A stretch of 64,000 bases of DNA from Croceibacterium_A sp035626815 (GTDB lineage: Bacteria > Pseudomonadota > Alphaproteobacteria > Sphingomonadales > Sphingomonadaceae): the NCBI GenBank assembly GCA_035626815.1, contig DASPMY010000030.1, forward strand, positions 5,421 to 69,420, in the 5' to 3' direction. The stretch's first letter is position 1. Every line of letters starts with the position of its first letter. The notes beneath the pieces were generated by a model. The model worked only from the letters and a program-made list of their open reading frames with translations, was not told where the DNA came from and did not search any database. Below are positions 1-8,036 of this stretch, in pieces. The translations under genes and the position numbers were made by a program.

Positions 1-1
1 C

Positions 2-2125
2 GACCGCCGCTGGCGCGACAAGCTTTCGCGAGACCCGCTGTTCGTCAACGACCAGTTCGTCACCCTCGTCCGGCGCCCGGCGCGGGGCAAGGCGGGGCTG
101 GCCGAGCGCGCCGGCAAGCTGCTGCGCCGGCGCCGCGAGCAGCTCGAGGCCGACCCGCGCGAGCTGCGGTCCTTGCGCGCCGCCTGCCAGGCGCTCGCCG
201 CCGCGCTCGGCGACTACGGCGCGCAGCCGCTCGGCGACTACGTCGGTCCGAGCGGCCAGACCAACAACGAGCTGCTCGAGATGCTGTCGGCCCTCTACAA
301 CGGCGAGATGCGCCCGGTGCGCCGGCCCGACGAAACGGCCGACGTCGGCCGCATGCTGCCCTATCGCCGGGCCAGCTTCGGGCTCGACGCGATGGAGCTG
401 CGGGGTTCGGCGGGGCGCGATTTCGCCGCCATCCTCAGCCTCAAGGACTATCCCGACGCGACCTCGCCCGGCCTGCTCGACGCGGTGCTGCGACTGCCGT
501 TCGAGATGGTCGTGACCGAGAGCTTCGCGCCGCAGGAGCGGCAGAGCGCGCGCGAGCGGATCGACCTGGCGCTGCGCCGGCTGCGCTCGGCCGACGAGGA
601 AGCGCTGGCCGAGCGGGCCGAGATGCTCGCCGCGCGCGACGGGCTCGGCAGCGGCGCGGTGGCGTTCGGCGACCACCACCTGGCGGTGCTGGTGCGCGAA
701 AGCGACCTGGCCCGGCTCGACGAGGCGAGCGCCGCGGTCGGCGCCGCGCTCGCCGACAGCGGCGCGATCGTGGTGCGCGAGGACACCAACCTCGAACCCG
801 CGTTCTGGGGCCAGTTCCCCGGCAACGAGGCGTTCCTGGTGCGCCGCGCGCTGATCTCGACCGCCAACATGGCCAGCTTCGGCTCGCTCCACGGCTTCGC
901 GCTCGGCCAGGCCGAGGGCAACCACTGGGGCGATGCGGTCACGCTGCTCGAGACGACCAGCGCGACGCCGTTCTTCTTCAACTTCCACCACGGCGACCTC
1001 GGCAACTTCTCGGTCATCGGCCCGTCGGGCTCGGGCAAGACGGTGGCGCTCAACTTCCTCGCCGCGCAGGCGCAGAAGTTCAGCCCCCGCACGATCCTGT
1101 TCGACAAGGACCGCGGCGGCGAGCTGTTCGTGCGCGGCATCGGCGGCCGCTACGACCGCATCCGCGCCGGCGAGCCGACTGGCTTCAATCCCCTCGCCCT
1201 GCCCGACAGCCCGGCCAACCGCGCCTTCCTGCGCGACTGGCTGGCGGTGCTGCTCGAGGCCGACGGGCCCGAGGAGCTGGCGACGATCGCCGGGGCGGTC
1301 GACGCCGCTTACGCCAACGACGCCTCGCTGCGCCGGCTGCGCCACTTCCGCGAGCTGCTCTCGGGCGCGCGCCGGCCCGAGCCCGGCGACCTCGCCGACC
1401 GGCTCGCGGCATGGATCGGCGCCGATGGCGGCGATGGGGGCGAGCACGCCTGGCTGTTCGACAACGCCGCCGACCGGCTCGACCTGTCGGCGCGCGTGAT
1501 CGGGTTCGACATGACCGCGCTGCTCGACAGCCCGCGGCTGCGCACGCCGACGATGATGTACCTGTTCCACCGCATCGACGAGCGGCTCGACGGCAGCCCG
1601 GCGATGATCCTCATCGACGAGGGCTGGAAGGCGCTCGACGACGCGGTCTTCGCCGCGCGCATCCGCGACTGGCTGAAGACGCTGAGGAAGCGCAACGCGC
1701 TGGTCGGGTTCGCCACCCAGTCGGCGCGCGACGCGCTCGACAGCCGCATCGCCACCGCGCTGGTCGAGCAGACCGCGACGATGATCTTCATGCCCAACGC
1801 CCGCGCCCGGGCCGAGGACTATTGCGACGGCTTCGGCCTGACCGCGCACGAGCTGGCGCTGATCCGCGGCCTGCCCGCGCACAGCCGCGCGTTCCTGGTC
1901 CGCCAGCCGGACGCGAGCGTGGTCGTCCGGCTCGACTTGTCGGGCGCGCCCGAGGTGCTGACGATGCTGTCGGGCCGCGAGAGCGCGGTGCGCCGGCTCG
2001 ACGTGCTGCGCGAGGCGCTCGGCGACGATCCCGCCGACTGGTACCCGCCGCTGACCGGCCGCGCCTGGCCGGGCGTAAAGCCGGAGGACGAGGCCGACTT
2101 CGCCGCGTGGGAGGTCGCCGAGTGA
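2..2125 (+). CDS. virB4: VirB4-type T4SS ATPase (5' end outside window)
   Basis: VirB4 is the conserved cytoplasmic ATPase that powers substrate transfer and pilus assembly in type IV secretion. The frame is open from base 2, so the true start lies upstream and about 708 residues are visible. A Walker A motif, GPSGSGKT, falls near 1018-1041, and a Walker B motif, MILIDEGWKAL, near 1603-1635, followed by a region rich in the RDW/LRKRNALVGFATQ pattern typical of VirB4/TrbE ATPases. The stop overlaps the GTG start of the next gene by 4 bp, so it heads the visible part of a virB operon. The family is clear; which T4SS subtype it belongs to is not, because the upstream genes are missing. Confidence 0.95.
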   Translation, partial: DRRWRDKLSRDPLFVNDQFVTLVRRPARGKAGLAERAGKLLRRRREQLEADPRELRSLRAACQALAAALGDYGAQPLGDYVGPSGQTNNELLEMLSALYNGEMRPVRRPDETADVGRMLPYRRASFGLDAMELRGSAGRDFAAILSLKDYPDATSPGLLDAVLRLPFEMVVTESFAPQERQSARERIDLALRRLRSADEEALAERAEMLAARDGLGSGAVAFGDHHLAVLVRESDLARLDEASAAVGAALADSGAIVVREDTNLEPAFWGQFPGNEAFLVRRALISTANMASFGSLHGFALGQAEGNHWGDAVTLLETTSATPFFFNFHHGDLGNFSVIGPSGSGKTVALNFLAAQAQKFSPRTILFDKDRGGELFVRGIGGRYDRIRAGEPTGFNPLALPDSPANRAFLRDWLAVLLEADGPEELATIAGAVDAAYANDASLRRLRHFRELLSGARRPEPGDLADRLAAWIGADGGDGGEHAWLFDNAADRLDLSARVIGFDMTALLDSPRLRTPTMMYLFHRIDERLDGSPAMILIDEGWKALDDAVFAARIRDWLKTLRKRNALVGFATQSARDALDSRIATALVEQTATMIFMPNARARAEDYCDGFGLTAHELALIRGLPAHSRAFLVRQPDASVVVRLDLSGAPEVLTMLSGRESAVRRLDVLREALGDDPADWYPPLTGRAWPGVKPEDEADFAAWEVAE

Positions 2126-3285
2126 GCGCGGCCTACTGCCAGCAGGCGATGGACGGCGTGGGCAGCGGCGTCGCCGCCAGCCTGCGCGCGGTCGATTGCG
2201 CGGCCGGCTCGATGGCCGAGACCGCGTTCGGGCGGCTGTTCGGCAGCGAGGGGGCGCTCGTTCCCGCGCTGACCGCGCTGCTGACGCTCTACGTCGCGTT
2301 CTTCGCGCTGGCGTTGCTCACCGGACGCACCCGGCTCGGGCTCGCCGCGCTGACGCCGCGGATGATCACCGTCGGGCTGGTGCTGACGTTCGCCACCAGC
2401 TGGATCGCCTACCAGTCGCTGGTGTGGAACCTCGCGGTCGGCGGGCCCGATCAGCTCGCCGCGCTGCTGACCGGGGTGGACGGTTCGGCGACGCAAGTCT
2501 TCGCCGACAAGATCGACATCGTGTTCAAGGCGCTGGTCGATTCGACCGGCTCGGCCCCGGGCACGGATAGCGCCGCGACGTTCTCGCCGCCCGGGCTGCT
2601 GTGGCTCGGCGGGACGCTGCTGCTGCTCGGCACCGCCGGGGTTCTGGCGACCAGCAAGATTGCGCTGGCGATCCTCCTCGGGCTCGGCCCGGTGTTCGTC
2701 GTTCTGGCGCTGTTCCCGGCGACGCGCGGACTGTTCGCCGGGTGGCTCAAGGGCGTGGTGCTGCTGGCGATCACGCCGCTGTTCGCGGTGCTCGGCGGTT
2801 CGCTGATGCTCGATTTGTCGGTGCCGGTGCTGCGCGCACTGGCCGAGCACCCCGGCGCGATCGACGCCCGCGCGGCGATGGCGTTCTTCATGATCGGCGC
2901 CGTCCATGTCGCGCTGATGATCATGGTGCTCAAGGTCGCCGGAACGATCGTCGCCGGGTGGAACGTGTTCGGCGCCCGCCGCGGCGAGGACGGCGAGGGC
3001 ACGGCGCGGGCGGCCGCCGCGGCCGTCCGCGCCGCGGCACCGCCCGTGCCGCTGCTCCGGCCCGAGCCCGCCCGTGCCGCCGCTCCCGCGCCGTCGCGCG
3101 AGGTCAGGCTCGCGCGCACCGCGCTCGTGGCCGCCAACGACGGGGCCGTCACCGCCGGCCCGGCGCGCCGCGAGACCCGGGTCCTGCCTGCCGCCGCGGC
3201 GGCCGGCGCGTCCCCGTCGCGCACGCGCGGCCTCGGCAGCCGCTTCCGCTCTGCCCCCCTCAGATCGACGGAGAAGTTCCGATGA
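2122..3285 (+). CDS. virB6: VirB6/TrbL-family inner-membrane protein
   Basis: VirB6 is the polytopic inner-membrane channel component of type IV secretion. I chose the GTG at 2122 because it overlaps the virB4 stop (GTGA), giving 387 residues beginning VSAAYCQQAM. Several hydrophobic segments occupy about residues 45-270 (for example LTALLTLYVAFFALALL and LLWLGGTLLLLGTAGVL). The last 110 or so residues are Arg/Ala/Pro-rich and look disordered. The gene sits between virB4 and virB9, the usual neighbourhood. Its 3' end overlaps virB9 as ATGA. Confidence 0.88.
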   Translation: MSAAYCQQAMDGVGSGVAASLRAVDCAAGSMAETAFGRLFGSEGALVPALTALLTLYVAFFALALLTGRTRLGLAALTPRMITVGLVLTFATSWIAYQSLVWNLAVGGPDQLAALLTGVDGSATQVFADKIDIVFKALVDSTGSAPGTDSAATFSPPGLLWLGGTLLLLGTAGVLATSKIALAILLGLGPVFVVLALFPATRGLFAGWLKGVVLLAITPLFAVLGGSLMLDLSVPVLRALAEHPGAIDARAAMAFFMIGAVHVALMIMVLKVAGTIVAGWNVFGARRGEDGEGTARAAAAAVRAAAPPVPLLRPEPARAAAPAPSREVRLARTALVAANDGAVTAGPARRETRVLPAAAAAGASPSRTRGLGSRFRSAPLRSTEKFR

Positions 3286-4082
3286 CCCGCGTCCTGCTCG
3301 CCGCAGCGCTGCTGTCCGCCGCCGCCTTGGCCGCTCCGGCGCAGGCCGACGAACGCCTGGTCGAGCGGCTCTACAATCCGGCCGAGGTCGTGCTGATCGA
3401 GGGCAGGACCAACGTCCAGGCGACGATCCGCTTCGGCGCGGACGAGCACATCGAGAACGTCGCCATCGGCGATTCGACCAAGTGGCAGGTGACGCCCAAC
3501 CGGCGCGCCAACCTGCTGTTCGTCAAGCCGCTGAGCGAGCGGGCGGCGACCAACATGACCGTCGTCACCGACCGCCACACCTACCTGTTCGACCTCGTGG
3601 CGAGCCCGGCGCACCGCGCGCCGCTGTACGTGCTCGCGTTCACCTATCCCGCCGAACCGGCGGCGGAGCGGGCCGGCGCAGGCCCGCTCGCTCCGCGCGA
3701 CGAGCCGAACGCGGTCGAGCTGGCCGCGGCGAGCGATCCGTACGCGGTGGTCGATCCGGCGGAACTGAACTTCGCCTGGGAGGCCAGGGGCGAGCGCAAG
3801 CTGCTCCCGGCGCAAGTCTATGACGACGGCCAGGCGACGTTCCTCACCTGGCCGGCCGGCACGCCGCTGCCGGCGATCCTGATCAAGGACCACAAGGGCA
3901 CCGAGGGCCCGGTCAACTTCGCCGTGCGCGGCGAGGTGATCGTGGTCGACGGGGTGCCGCGCGAGATCGTGCTGCGCTCGGGCCGGGACCAGGCGACGCT
4001 GTCCAACCAGGGTCCGGCGCGCGCAGCGGCGCTGGCGCCGGCCGCGCTGGCCCAGGCCGGCCCGGCAACGGAGGTCAAGTGA
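3282..4082 (+). CDS. virB9: VirB9/TrbG/CagX outer-membrane-associated T4SS protein
   Basis: VirB9 forms the periplasmic and outer-membrane core ring with VirB10 (and usually the lipoprotein VirB7). The 266-residue product starts at the ATG overlapping the virB6 stop. It has a Sec signal peptide (MTRVLLAAALLSAAALAAPAQA, cut in the AQA/DE region). A first domain contains RLVERLYNPAEV and GRTNVQATIRFG, typical of the VirB9 N-terminal fold. The C-terminal domain contains PAQVYDDGQATFLTWP, a family hallmark. No virB8 gene lies between virB6 and virB9, which is unlike the Agrobacterium order. Confidence 0.93.
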   Translation: MTRVLLAAALLSAAALAAPAQADERLVERLYNPAEVVLIEGRTNVQATIRFGADEHIENVAIGDSTKWQVTPNRRANLLFVKPLSERAATNMTVVTDRHTYLFDLVASPAHRAPLYVLAFTYPAEPAAERAGAGPLAPRDEPNAVELAAASDPYAVVDPAELNFAWEARGERKLLPAQVYDDGQATFLTWPAGTPLPAILIKDHKGTEGPVNFAVRGEVIVVDGVPREIVLRSGRDQATLSNQGPARAAALAPAALAQAGPATEVK

Positions 4083-5200
4083 TGAAGCTCGCCATGCGCC
4101 TCCCCGAGAAGTACGGCCGCGCCGCCAACGACAGCGACCCGCGCGACGGCGCCCCGGCCGAGGTGATCGACCTCGCCAGCCGCACCGCCTACCCGGTGGT
4201 CGGCCAGCGCAAGGGCCGCTCGGACGCGGTGACGCTCGCCGCCGGAGTCGGCTTCGTCGCGCTGCTCGGCGCGGCGACGCTGCTCGGGCTCGACTCGGCG
4301 CGGATGGACGAGGCGCAGCCGGCCGTTGCCGCCGCGCCGGCCCGGCCCGCCGTCGCTCCGCTGGTGGCTCCGGCGCAAGGCGATCCGGCCGCGCTCGTCG
4401 CGCCGGACACGGGCGCGCCGGGCGATCCGGCGCCGGCGCCGGTGCTCGCGGCGGCGCCCAACTACGCCCCGCTGGCGGCGCCGAACCCGTTCGCCTCGCC
4501 GACGCTGCTGACCGACAACTACGCGCTGCCCGCGCCGGCCGCTGCGGCGCCCGCGGCTGCCGCGACCGCGCCCGCCGCCGCGACCGGCGGCGGCAGCGCG
4601 AGCGATTTCGCCAGCCGCATCGGCGGGGTCGGCGGCGCCCCGGCGCAGGCGCGCGGCGACGTCGACCCGCAGACCACGCTGACGCAGGGGACGATGATCC
4701 CCGCGGTGCTCGAGACCGCGATCAACACCGACGTGCCGGGCTACGTCCGCGCGGTGGTCAGCCAGGACGTGCGCAGCTTCGACGGCAGCCGCATCCTCGT
4801 GCCGCGCAGCTCGCGGCTGATCGGCCAGTACCAGAGCGGGCTGCAGGCCGGGCAGAAGCGCGCCTACGTCATCTGGACGCGGCTGATCCGGCCCGACGGG
4901 GTGTCGGTCGCGCTCGCCTCGCCGGGCACCGCGTTCGACGGCAGCGGCGGGCTGCCGGGCAAGGTCGACAACCACTTCTTCGAGCGCTTCGGCAGCTCGA
5001 TGCTGCTGTCGGTGATCGGCGGGCTGAGCGCGGTCGCCAGCGGCGTCCCCTCGGTGTTCGTCGGCAGCGGGCAGGGCGCGGCCAGCCCGGCGCTCGAGCA
5101 GGCCGGGCAGATCGGCCCGACGATCCGCGTGCGCATGGGCGAGCCGATCCGCGTGTTCACCGCGCGCGACCTCGACTTCTCGCAGGCTCCGCGGCTCTAG
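4082..5200 (+). CDS. virB10: VirB10/TrbI-family T4SS core protein
   Basis: VirB10 spans the envelope, linking the inner-membrane ATPases to the outer-membrane pore. ATG 4082 is preferred over GTG 4079 because GGAGG at 4070-4074 then lies 7 nt upstream. The 372 residues show a short cytoplasmic tail, one membrane segment near residues 48-65 (VTLAAGVGFVALLGAATLLG), a long Ala/Pro-rich periplasmic linker, and a C-terminal TrbI beta-barrel domain from about residue 190 (TLTQGTMIPAVLETAINTD, then RILVPRSSRLIGQY). The order virB9-virB10-virB11 is conserved. Confidence 0.94.
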   Translation: MKLAMRLPEKYGRAANDSDPRDGAPAEVIDLASRTAYPVVGQRKGRSDAVTLAAGVGFVALLGAATLLGLDSARMDEAQPAVAAAPARPAVAPLVAPAQGDPAALVAPDTGAPGDPAPAPVLAAAPNYAPLAAPNPFASPTLLTDNYALPAPAAAAPAAAATAPAAATGGGSASDFASRIGGVGGAPAQARGDVDPQTTLTQGTMIPAVLETAINTDVPGYVRAVVSQDVRSFDGSRILVPRSSRLIGQYQSGLQAGQKRAYVIWTRLIRPDGVSVALASPGTAFDGSGGLPGKVDNHFFERFGSSMLLSVIGGLSAVASGVPSVFVGSGQGAASPALEQAGQIGPTIRVRMGEPIRVFTARDLDFSQAPRL

Positions 5201-5201
5201 G

Positions 5202-6206
5202 GTGGGCGCCGAAGTCCACCGATTGCTCGGCGACGAGCCCGAGCCGCCGCCGGCGGCGAGCGGCAGCGTCTATCTCGACGCCTACCTCGCCCCGTTCCGC
5301 CGCTGGCTCGAGCGCGACACGGTGACCGAGATCATCGTCAATCGCCCCGGCGAGTTGTGGATCGAGGACGCCGGCCAGGCGGGGATGGAGCGGATCGAGG
5401 CGCCGGAGATCGACGACAAGCTGGTCCAGCGGCTCGCCGAGCAGGTCGCCCGGGTCAGCCACCAGGGCATCAACCGCGAGCACCCGCTACTCGGGGCGAC
5501 GCTGCCCGACGGCGCGCGCATCCAGTTCTGCGGCCCGCCGGCGACGCGGCGGCACTGGGCGATGGCGATCCGCCGCCACCGCCGCCTCGACCTGCCGCTC
5601 GACGCCTACGACGCCGGGCCGCTGAGGCCGCCGCGCGAGGCGCCGATGCCCGACATGGCGGCCGAGCCGATCGCGTTCCTGCGCGCGGCGATCGCGGCGC
5701 GCAAGACGATCCTCATCTCCGGCGGCACCTCGACCGGCAAGACGACGTTCCTCAACGCGATGCTCGGCGAGATCCCGCCAGGCGAGCGGGTGATCGTGGT
5801 CGAGGACACCCCCGAGCTGCGCCTGCCCGGGGCCAACGGCGTCGGCCTGGTCGCGGTCAAGGGCGAGCTCGGCGAGGCCAAGGTCACCGCCAACGAGCTG
5901 CTGCAATCGGCGCTGCGGCTGCGCCCCGACCGCATCGTGCTCGGCGAGCTGCGCGGGGCCGAGAGCGTCAGCTTCCTGCGCGCGATCAACACCGGCCACC
6001 CGGGCAGCTTCTCGACGATCCATGCCAACAGCTTGCGCGGCGCGCTCGACCAGCTGGCGCTGATGGTGATGCAGACCGGCATCGGCCTGAGCCGCGCCGA
6101 CACGATCGCCTACGCCGCCTCGGTGATCGACGTCGTCGTCCAGCTCGAGCGCACCGGCGGCCGGCGCGGCGTCAGCGCCATCGCCTGGAGCGGGGAGCTT
6201 CTTTAG
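5202..6206 (+). CDS. virB11: VirB11 hexameric traffic ATPase
   Basis: VirB11 is the cytoplasmic RecA-like hexameric ATPase of type IV secretion. The gene starts with GTG one base after the virB10 stop and encodes 334 residues. The N-terminal domain is followed by a Walker A motif, GGTSTGKTT, at residues 174-182, an Asp-box region (VIVVEDTPELRLP) and a Walker B/His-box region (RPDRIVLGELRGAESVSFLRAINTGH is the span; key residues are D, E and H). Length and domain order are normal for the family. It is the last virB gene; a GC-rich inverted repeat begins immediately after the stop. Confidence 0.96.
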   Translation: MGAEVHRLLGDEPEPPPAASGSVYLDAYLAPFRRWLERDTVTEIIVNRPGELWIEDAGQAGMERIEAPEIDDKLVQRLAEQVARVSHQGINREHPLLGATLPDGARIQFCGPPATRRHWAMAIRRHRRLDLPLDAYDAGPLRPPREAPMPDMAAEPIAFLRAAIAARKTILISGGTSTGKTTFLNAMLGEIPPGERVIVVEDTPELRLPGANGVGLVAVKGELGEAKVTANELLQSALRLRPDRIVLGELRGAESVSFLRAINTGHPGSFSTIHANSLRGALDQLALMVMQTGIGLSRADTIAYAASVIDVVVQLERTGGRRGVSAIAWSGELL

Positions 6207-6292
6207 CCCCTCCCCTTCAGGGAGGGGTTGGGGTGGGGAATGTGCGGCCTGACACTCCCCACCCCCCGACCCCCTCCCCTGAAGGGGAGGGG
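6207..6292. repeat. GC-rich inverted repeat after virB11
   Basis: The left arm (from CCCCTCCCCTTCAGGGAGGGG) and the right arm (ending CCCCTCCCCTGAAGGGGAGGGG) are near-perfect inverted complements around a loop near 6239-6256. It begins directly after the virB11 stop and could form a strong hairpin that ends the operon. There is no T-run. It looks like one of the small palindromic elements scattered in sphingomonad genomes; only one copy of this type is in the window. Confidence 0.8.
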
Positions 6293-6337
6293 GAGAAGTT
6301 ACCACCTATCGCCGATTTGCTCGTCGAACGCCCGCCC

Positions 6338-6436
6338 GAAGTTTACACGCCCGCCACAACCCTGACACGGTCCTGGGCCAGGCCGCCGACGCCGCGAAGT
6401 TTACACTCGCCGGACGACTCTGACAGTGTCCTGCGC
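6338..6436. repeat. Two 41-bp imperfect direct repeats, start to start 58 bp
   Basis: Copies lie at 6338-6378 and 6396-6436. Both start GAAGTTTACAC and share CTGACA and GTCCTG at the same spacing; 31 of 41 positions match. On the minus strand the second copy overlaps the C-terminal codons of the small HTH gene, and the first copy supplies its stop region (GTGTAAACTTC). They may be a family of short mobile or regulatory repeats that has extended the coding region. Confidence 0.7.
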
Positions 6437-6696
6437 AGCCGTTCGGGCAGCAGCGCGAGGAAGGCTGCCTCGTCGGCGGCGCGCGCCGCGCGCAAGGCGC
6501 CGTCCCACGCCCGCGCGAACGCCGGCTCGCGCCGCCGCAGCGTGTAGGCCGCCTGGCGCGACAGCCCGACCCCCGCGCAAGCGCGGCGCACGTCGAGGCC
6601 GGCGCCAAGCATCTCGAGGAACCGCCGCCGGCGCTCCGGGGTCCACCCGTCGCGGCGGACGGGACGGGTGGTGACGGGCTCGCTTGCCTCGGTCAT
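6343..6696 (-). CDS. Small helix-turn-helix protein
   Basis: About 117 residues. Residues around 15-50 read as a homeodomain-like helix-turn-helix (WTPERRRRFLEMLGAG then ACAGVGLSRQAAYTLRRREP), resembling the small DNA-binding proteins common in sphingomonads and the N-terminus of phage terminase small subunits. I chose ATG 6696 (MTEASEPV) because GGGAG then lies 9 nt upstream; ATG 6705 would abut the ribosome site. The C-terminal 35 residues are encoded by the two direct repeats and are probably not part of the folded domain. Target and role are unknown. Confidence 0.65.
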   Translation of the reverse strand: MTEASEPVTTRPVRRDGWTPERRRRFLEMLGAGLDVRRACAGVGLSRQAAYTLRRREPAFARAWDGALRAARAADEAAFLALLPERLRRTLSESSGECKLRGVGGLAQDRVRVVAGV

Positions 6697-6848
6697 GATC
6701 CGCATCTCCCGTTGAGAACAAAACGCGAATCAAGCTCCTTATGCACGAACGGCCGTGTAGGAAAATGGTTTTTCGCCCGGGGGTGGGAGCGCTTTTGGGC
6801 AATGGCCGCAATGGGTAGAAAGCTGACGCAAGCGCGTCTAGGAACAAT

Positions 6849-7214
6849 TCAGTCCGGAGTTTGGCCTTTGATCCTGGCGGTTTCATCTTCAATCGAGTCG
6901 AGGCAAGCCTCATGCAAAGCATCAAGGTCGGGGTCTGAAGCATCCAGCGCCACCCCGTGTCCCCTGCTGTAGCGATAATATTCGTATCCGACATAACCCC
7001 CAAACGCGTTCTTTGCATTGACCGCGTCCATGCAAACTAGTCCGCGTTCGACATCTATGTGCGTGAGGACATCATCGCGAAAGGTAGCGGAGTCGGGATC
7101 TCTTAGCTCTGCTTTCACTGCATCACGTGCTTCTTCGAGCAGTTGGGATCGTGGGCTTATGTTGCAGGCAGCCAAGAGCACCACGAGACTGCATGATGCA
7201 GCTCTTACCATCAT
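6849..7214 (-). CDS. Predicted small lipoprotein, unknown function
   Basis: The 121-residue product begins with two ATG codons. It has a lipoprotein signal (MMVRAASCSLVVLLAACN, lipobox LAAC with Cys at 17), so it should be anchored to the outer or inner membrane. The mature part is hydrophilic and acidic and contains RDPDSATFRDDV and CMDAVNAKNAFGGYVGYEYY, a pattern seen in small uncharacterised exported proteins. Codon use and base composition are clearly AT-richer than the neighbours, which suggests recent transfer. Nothing in the context shows its job. Confidence 0.7.
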   Translation of the reverse strand: MMVRAASCSLVVLLAACNISPRSQLLEEARDAVKAELRDPDSATFRDDVLTHIDVERGLVCMDAVNAKNAFGGYVGYEYYRYSRGHGVALDASDPDLDALHEACLDSIEDETARIKGQTPD

Positions 7215-7323
7215 CGCCTAGGTCCCCTGACAATCAAATTGCGCTGACGGCTAGTTTGGCCCTCTGTCGAGATGTCCGCAATGGGTCGCAAAGCGGCCGT
7301 CCGAGCGTCCGCGGCCGCAGCCC

Positions 7324-7878
7324 CTACCACCCATCCCCGGTCTGCTCGTCGAACGGCCGCGTGTCGGCGGGCTCGGGCTTGTAGGGCGGGCGCTTCGGCA
7401 GCGTCCGCTCCCCTTTCCACGGGACCTGGTCGACGCCCGTCCAGGCGTTGACGTGGAGGCGATAGAACTTCCATCGCCCATTGCGCCTGACCAGCCGATC
7501 GTCGCGGGTGCCGATGCCGAACACGAAGTTGGTCTGGTAGTCGGCGTTCCACTGCAGGATCTGGAAGAAGCAGCGCACCCGCGCGCCTTCGGGCAGCGGG
7601 TCCATGATGAAGTGGTTCATCAGGTGCTGGCGGCCGTACCACCAATGCTGGCGGTCGTACCACAGCTTGCGCAAGTTCTCGCGGATCGCTGCGTGGCCGC
7701 GCACCTTGCCTTGCCACAAGTGGTCGAACTCGGCGTCCTCGGCGAAGGTGGCGATGGCCTGCTCCTCGTCGGCGAGGTCGATGCCCCAGGCATAGCGGGC
7801 GAACAGCTCCTCGATCTCGGCCCGGTCGTCGGTCGGCATCCGTTCGGGCACGCCGTTCGGCCATGGATTTTCGGTCAC
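7324..7878 (-). CDS. SnoaL/NTF2-like protein next to a lignostilbene-dioxygenase-family gene
   Basis: 184 residues from a GTG start with GGGAGAGG 5' of it. The fold signature is the NTF2-like cone: DDRAEIEELFARYAWGIDL, then TFAEDAEFDHLW and FVFGIGTRDDRLVRR. Members act as lyases, isomerases or small hydrolases, or are ring-hydroxylase beta-like. It is divergent from the carotenoid oxygenase at 8037. In sphingomonads an NTF2-like gamma-formaldehyde lyase makes lignostilbene for such dioxygenases (LsdE/LdpA, from memory). That role here is an inference from position and fold, not from matched catalytic residues. Confidence 0.8.
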   Translation of the reverse strand: MTENPWPNGVPERMPTDDRAEIEELFARYAWGIDLADEEQAIATFAEDAEFDHLWQGKVRGHAAIRENLRKLWYDRQHWWYGRQHLMNHFIMDPLPEGARVRCFFQILQWNADYQTNFVFGIGTRDDRLVRRNGRWKFYRLHVNAWTGVDQVPWKGERTLPKRPPYKPEPADTRPFDEQTGDGW

Positions 7879-7930
7879 GTCGCCTCTCCCAAAGCTGGTT
7901 CTGCTGCTCTAACCTAGCCGCAAGTGGTTC

Positions 7931-8013
7931 GTCATTGCGAGCGTAGCGAAGCAATCCAGGGCGTCCTGCCCCACGGCCCTGGATTGCTTCGTCGCTTTGC
8001 TCCTCGCAACGAC
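7931..8013. repeat. Dispersed palindromic repeat, copy 1
   Basis: The left arm GTCATTGCGAGCGTAGCGAA continues to CAATCCAGGGC; the right arm runs GCCCTGGATTGCTTCGTCGC to CGCAACGAC. The arms pair over about 30 bp. A second copy of the same design is at 18601-18682. It lies in the divergent promoter region between an NTF2-like gene and the dioxygenase gene. Confidence 0.85.
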
Positions 8014-8036
8014 GATGGGATGGGAGCTGAGACGTC

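Noticed and set aside
6712..6972. 86-codon plus-strand frame
   Set aside because: Antisense to the lipoprotein gene, no domain and weak start signals.
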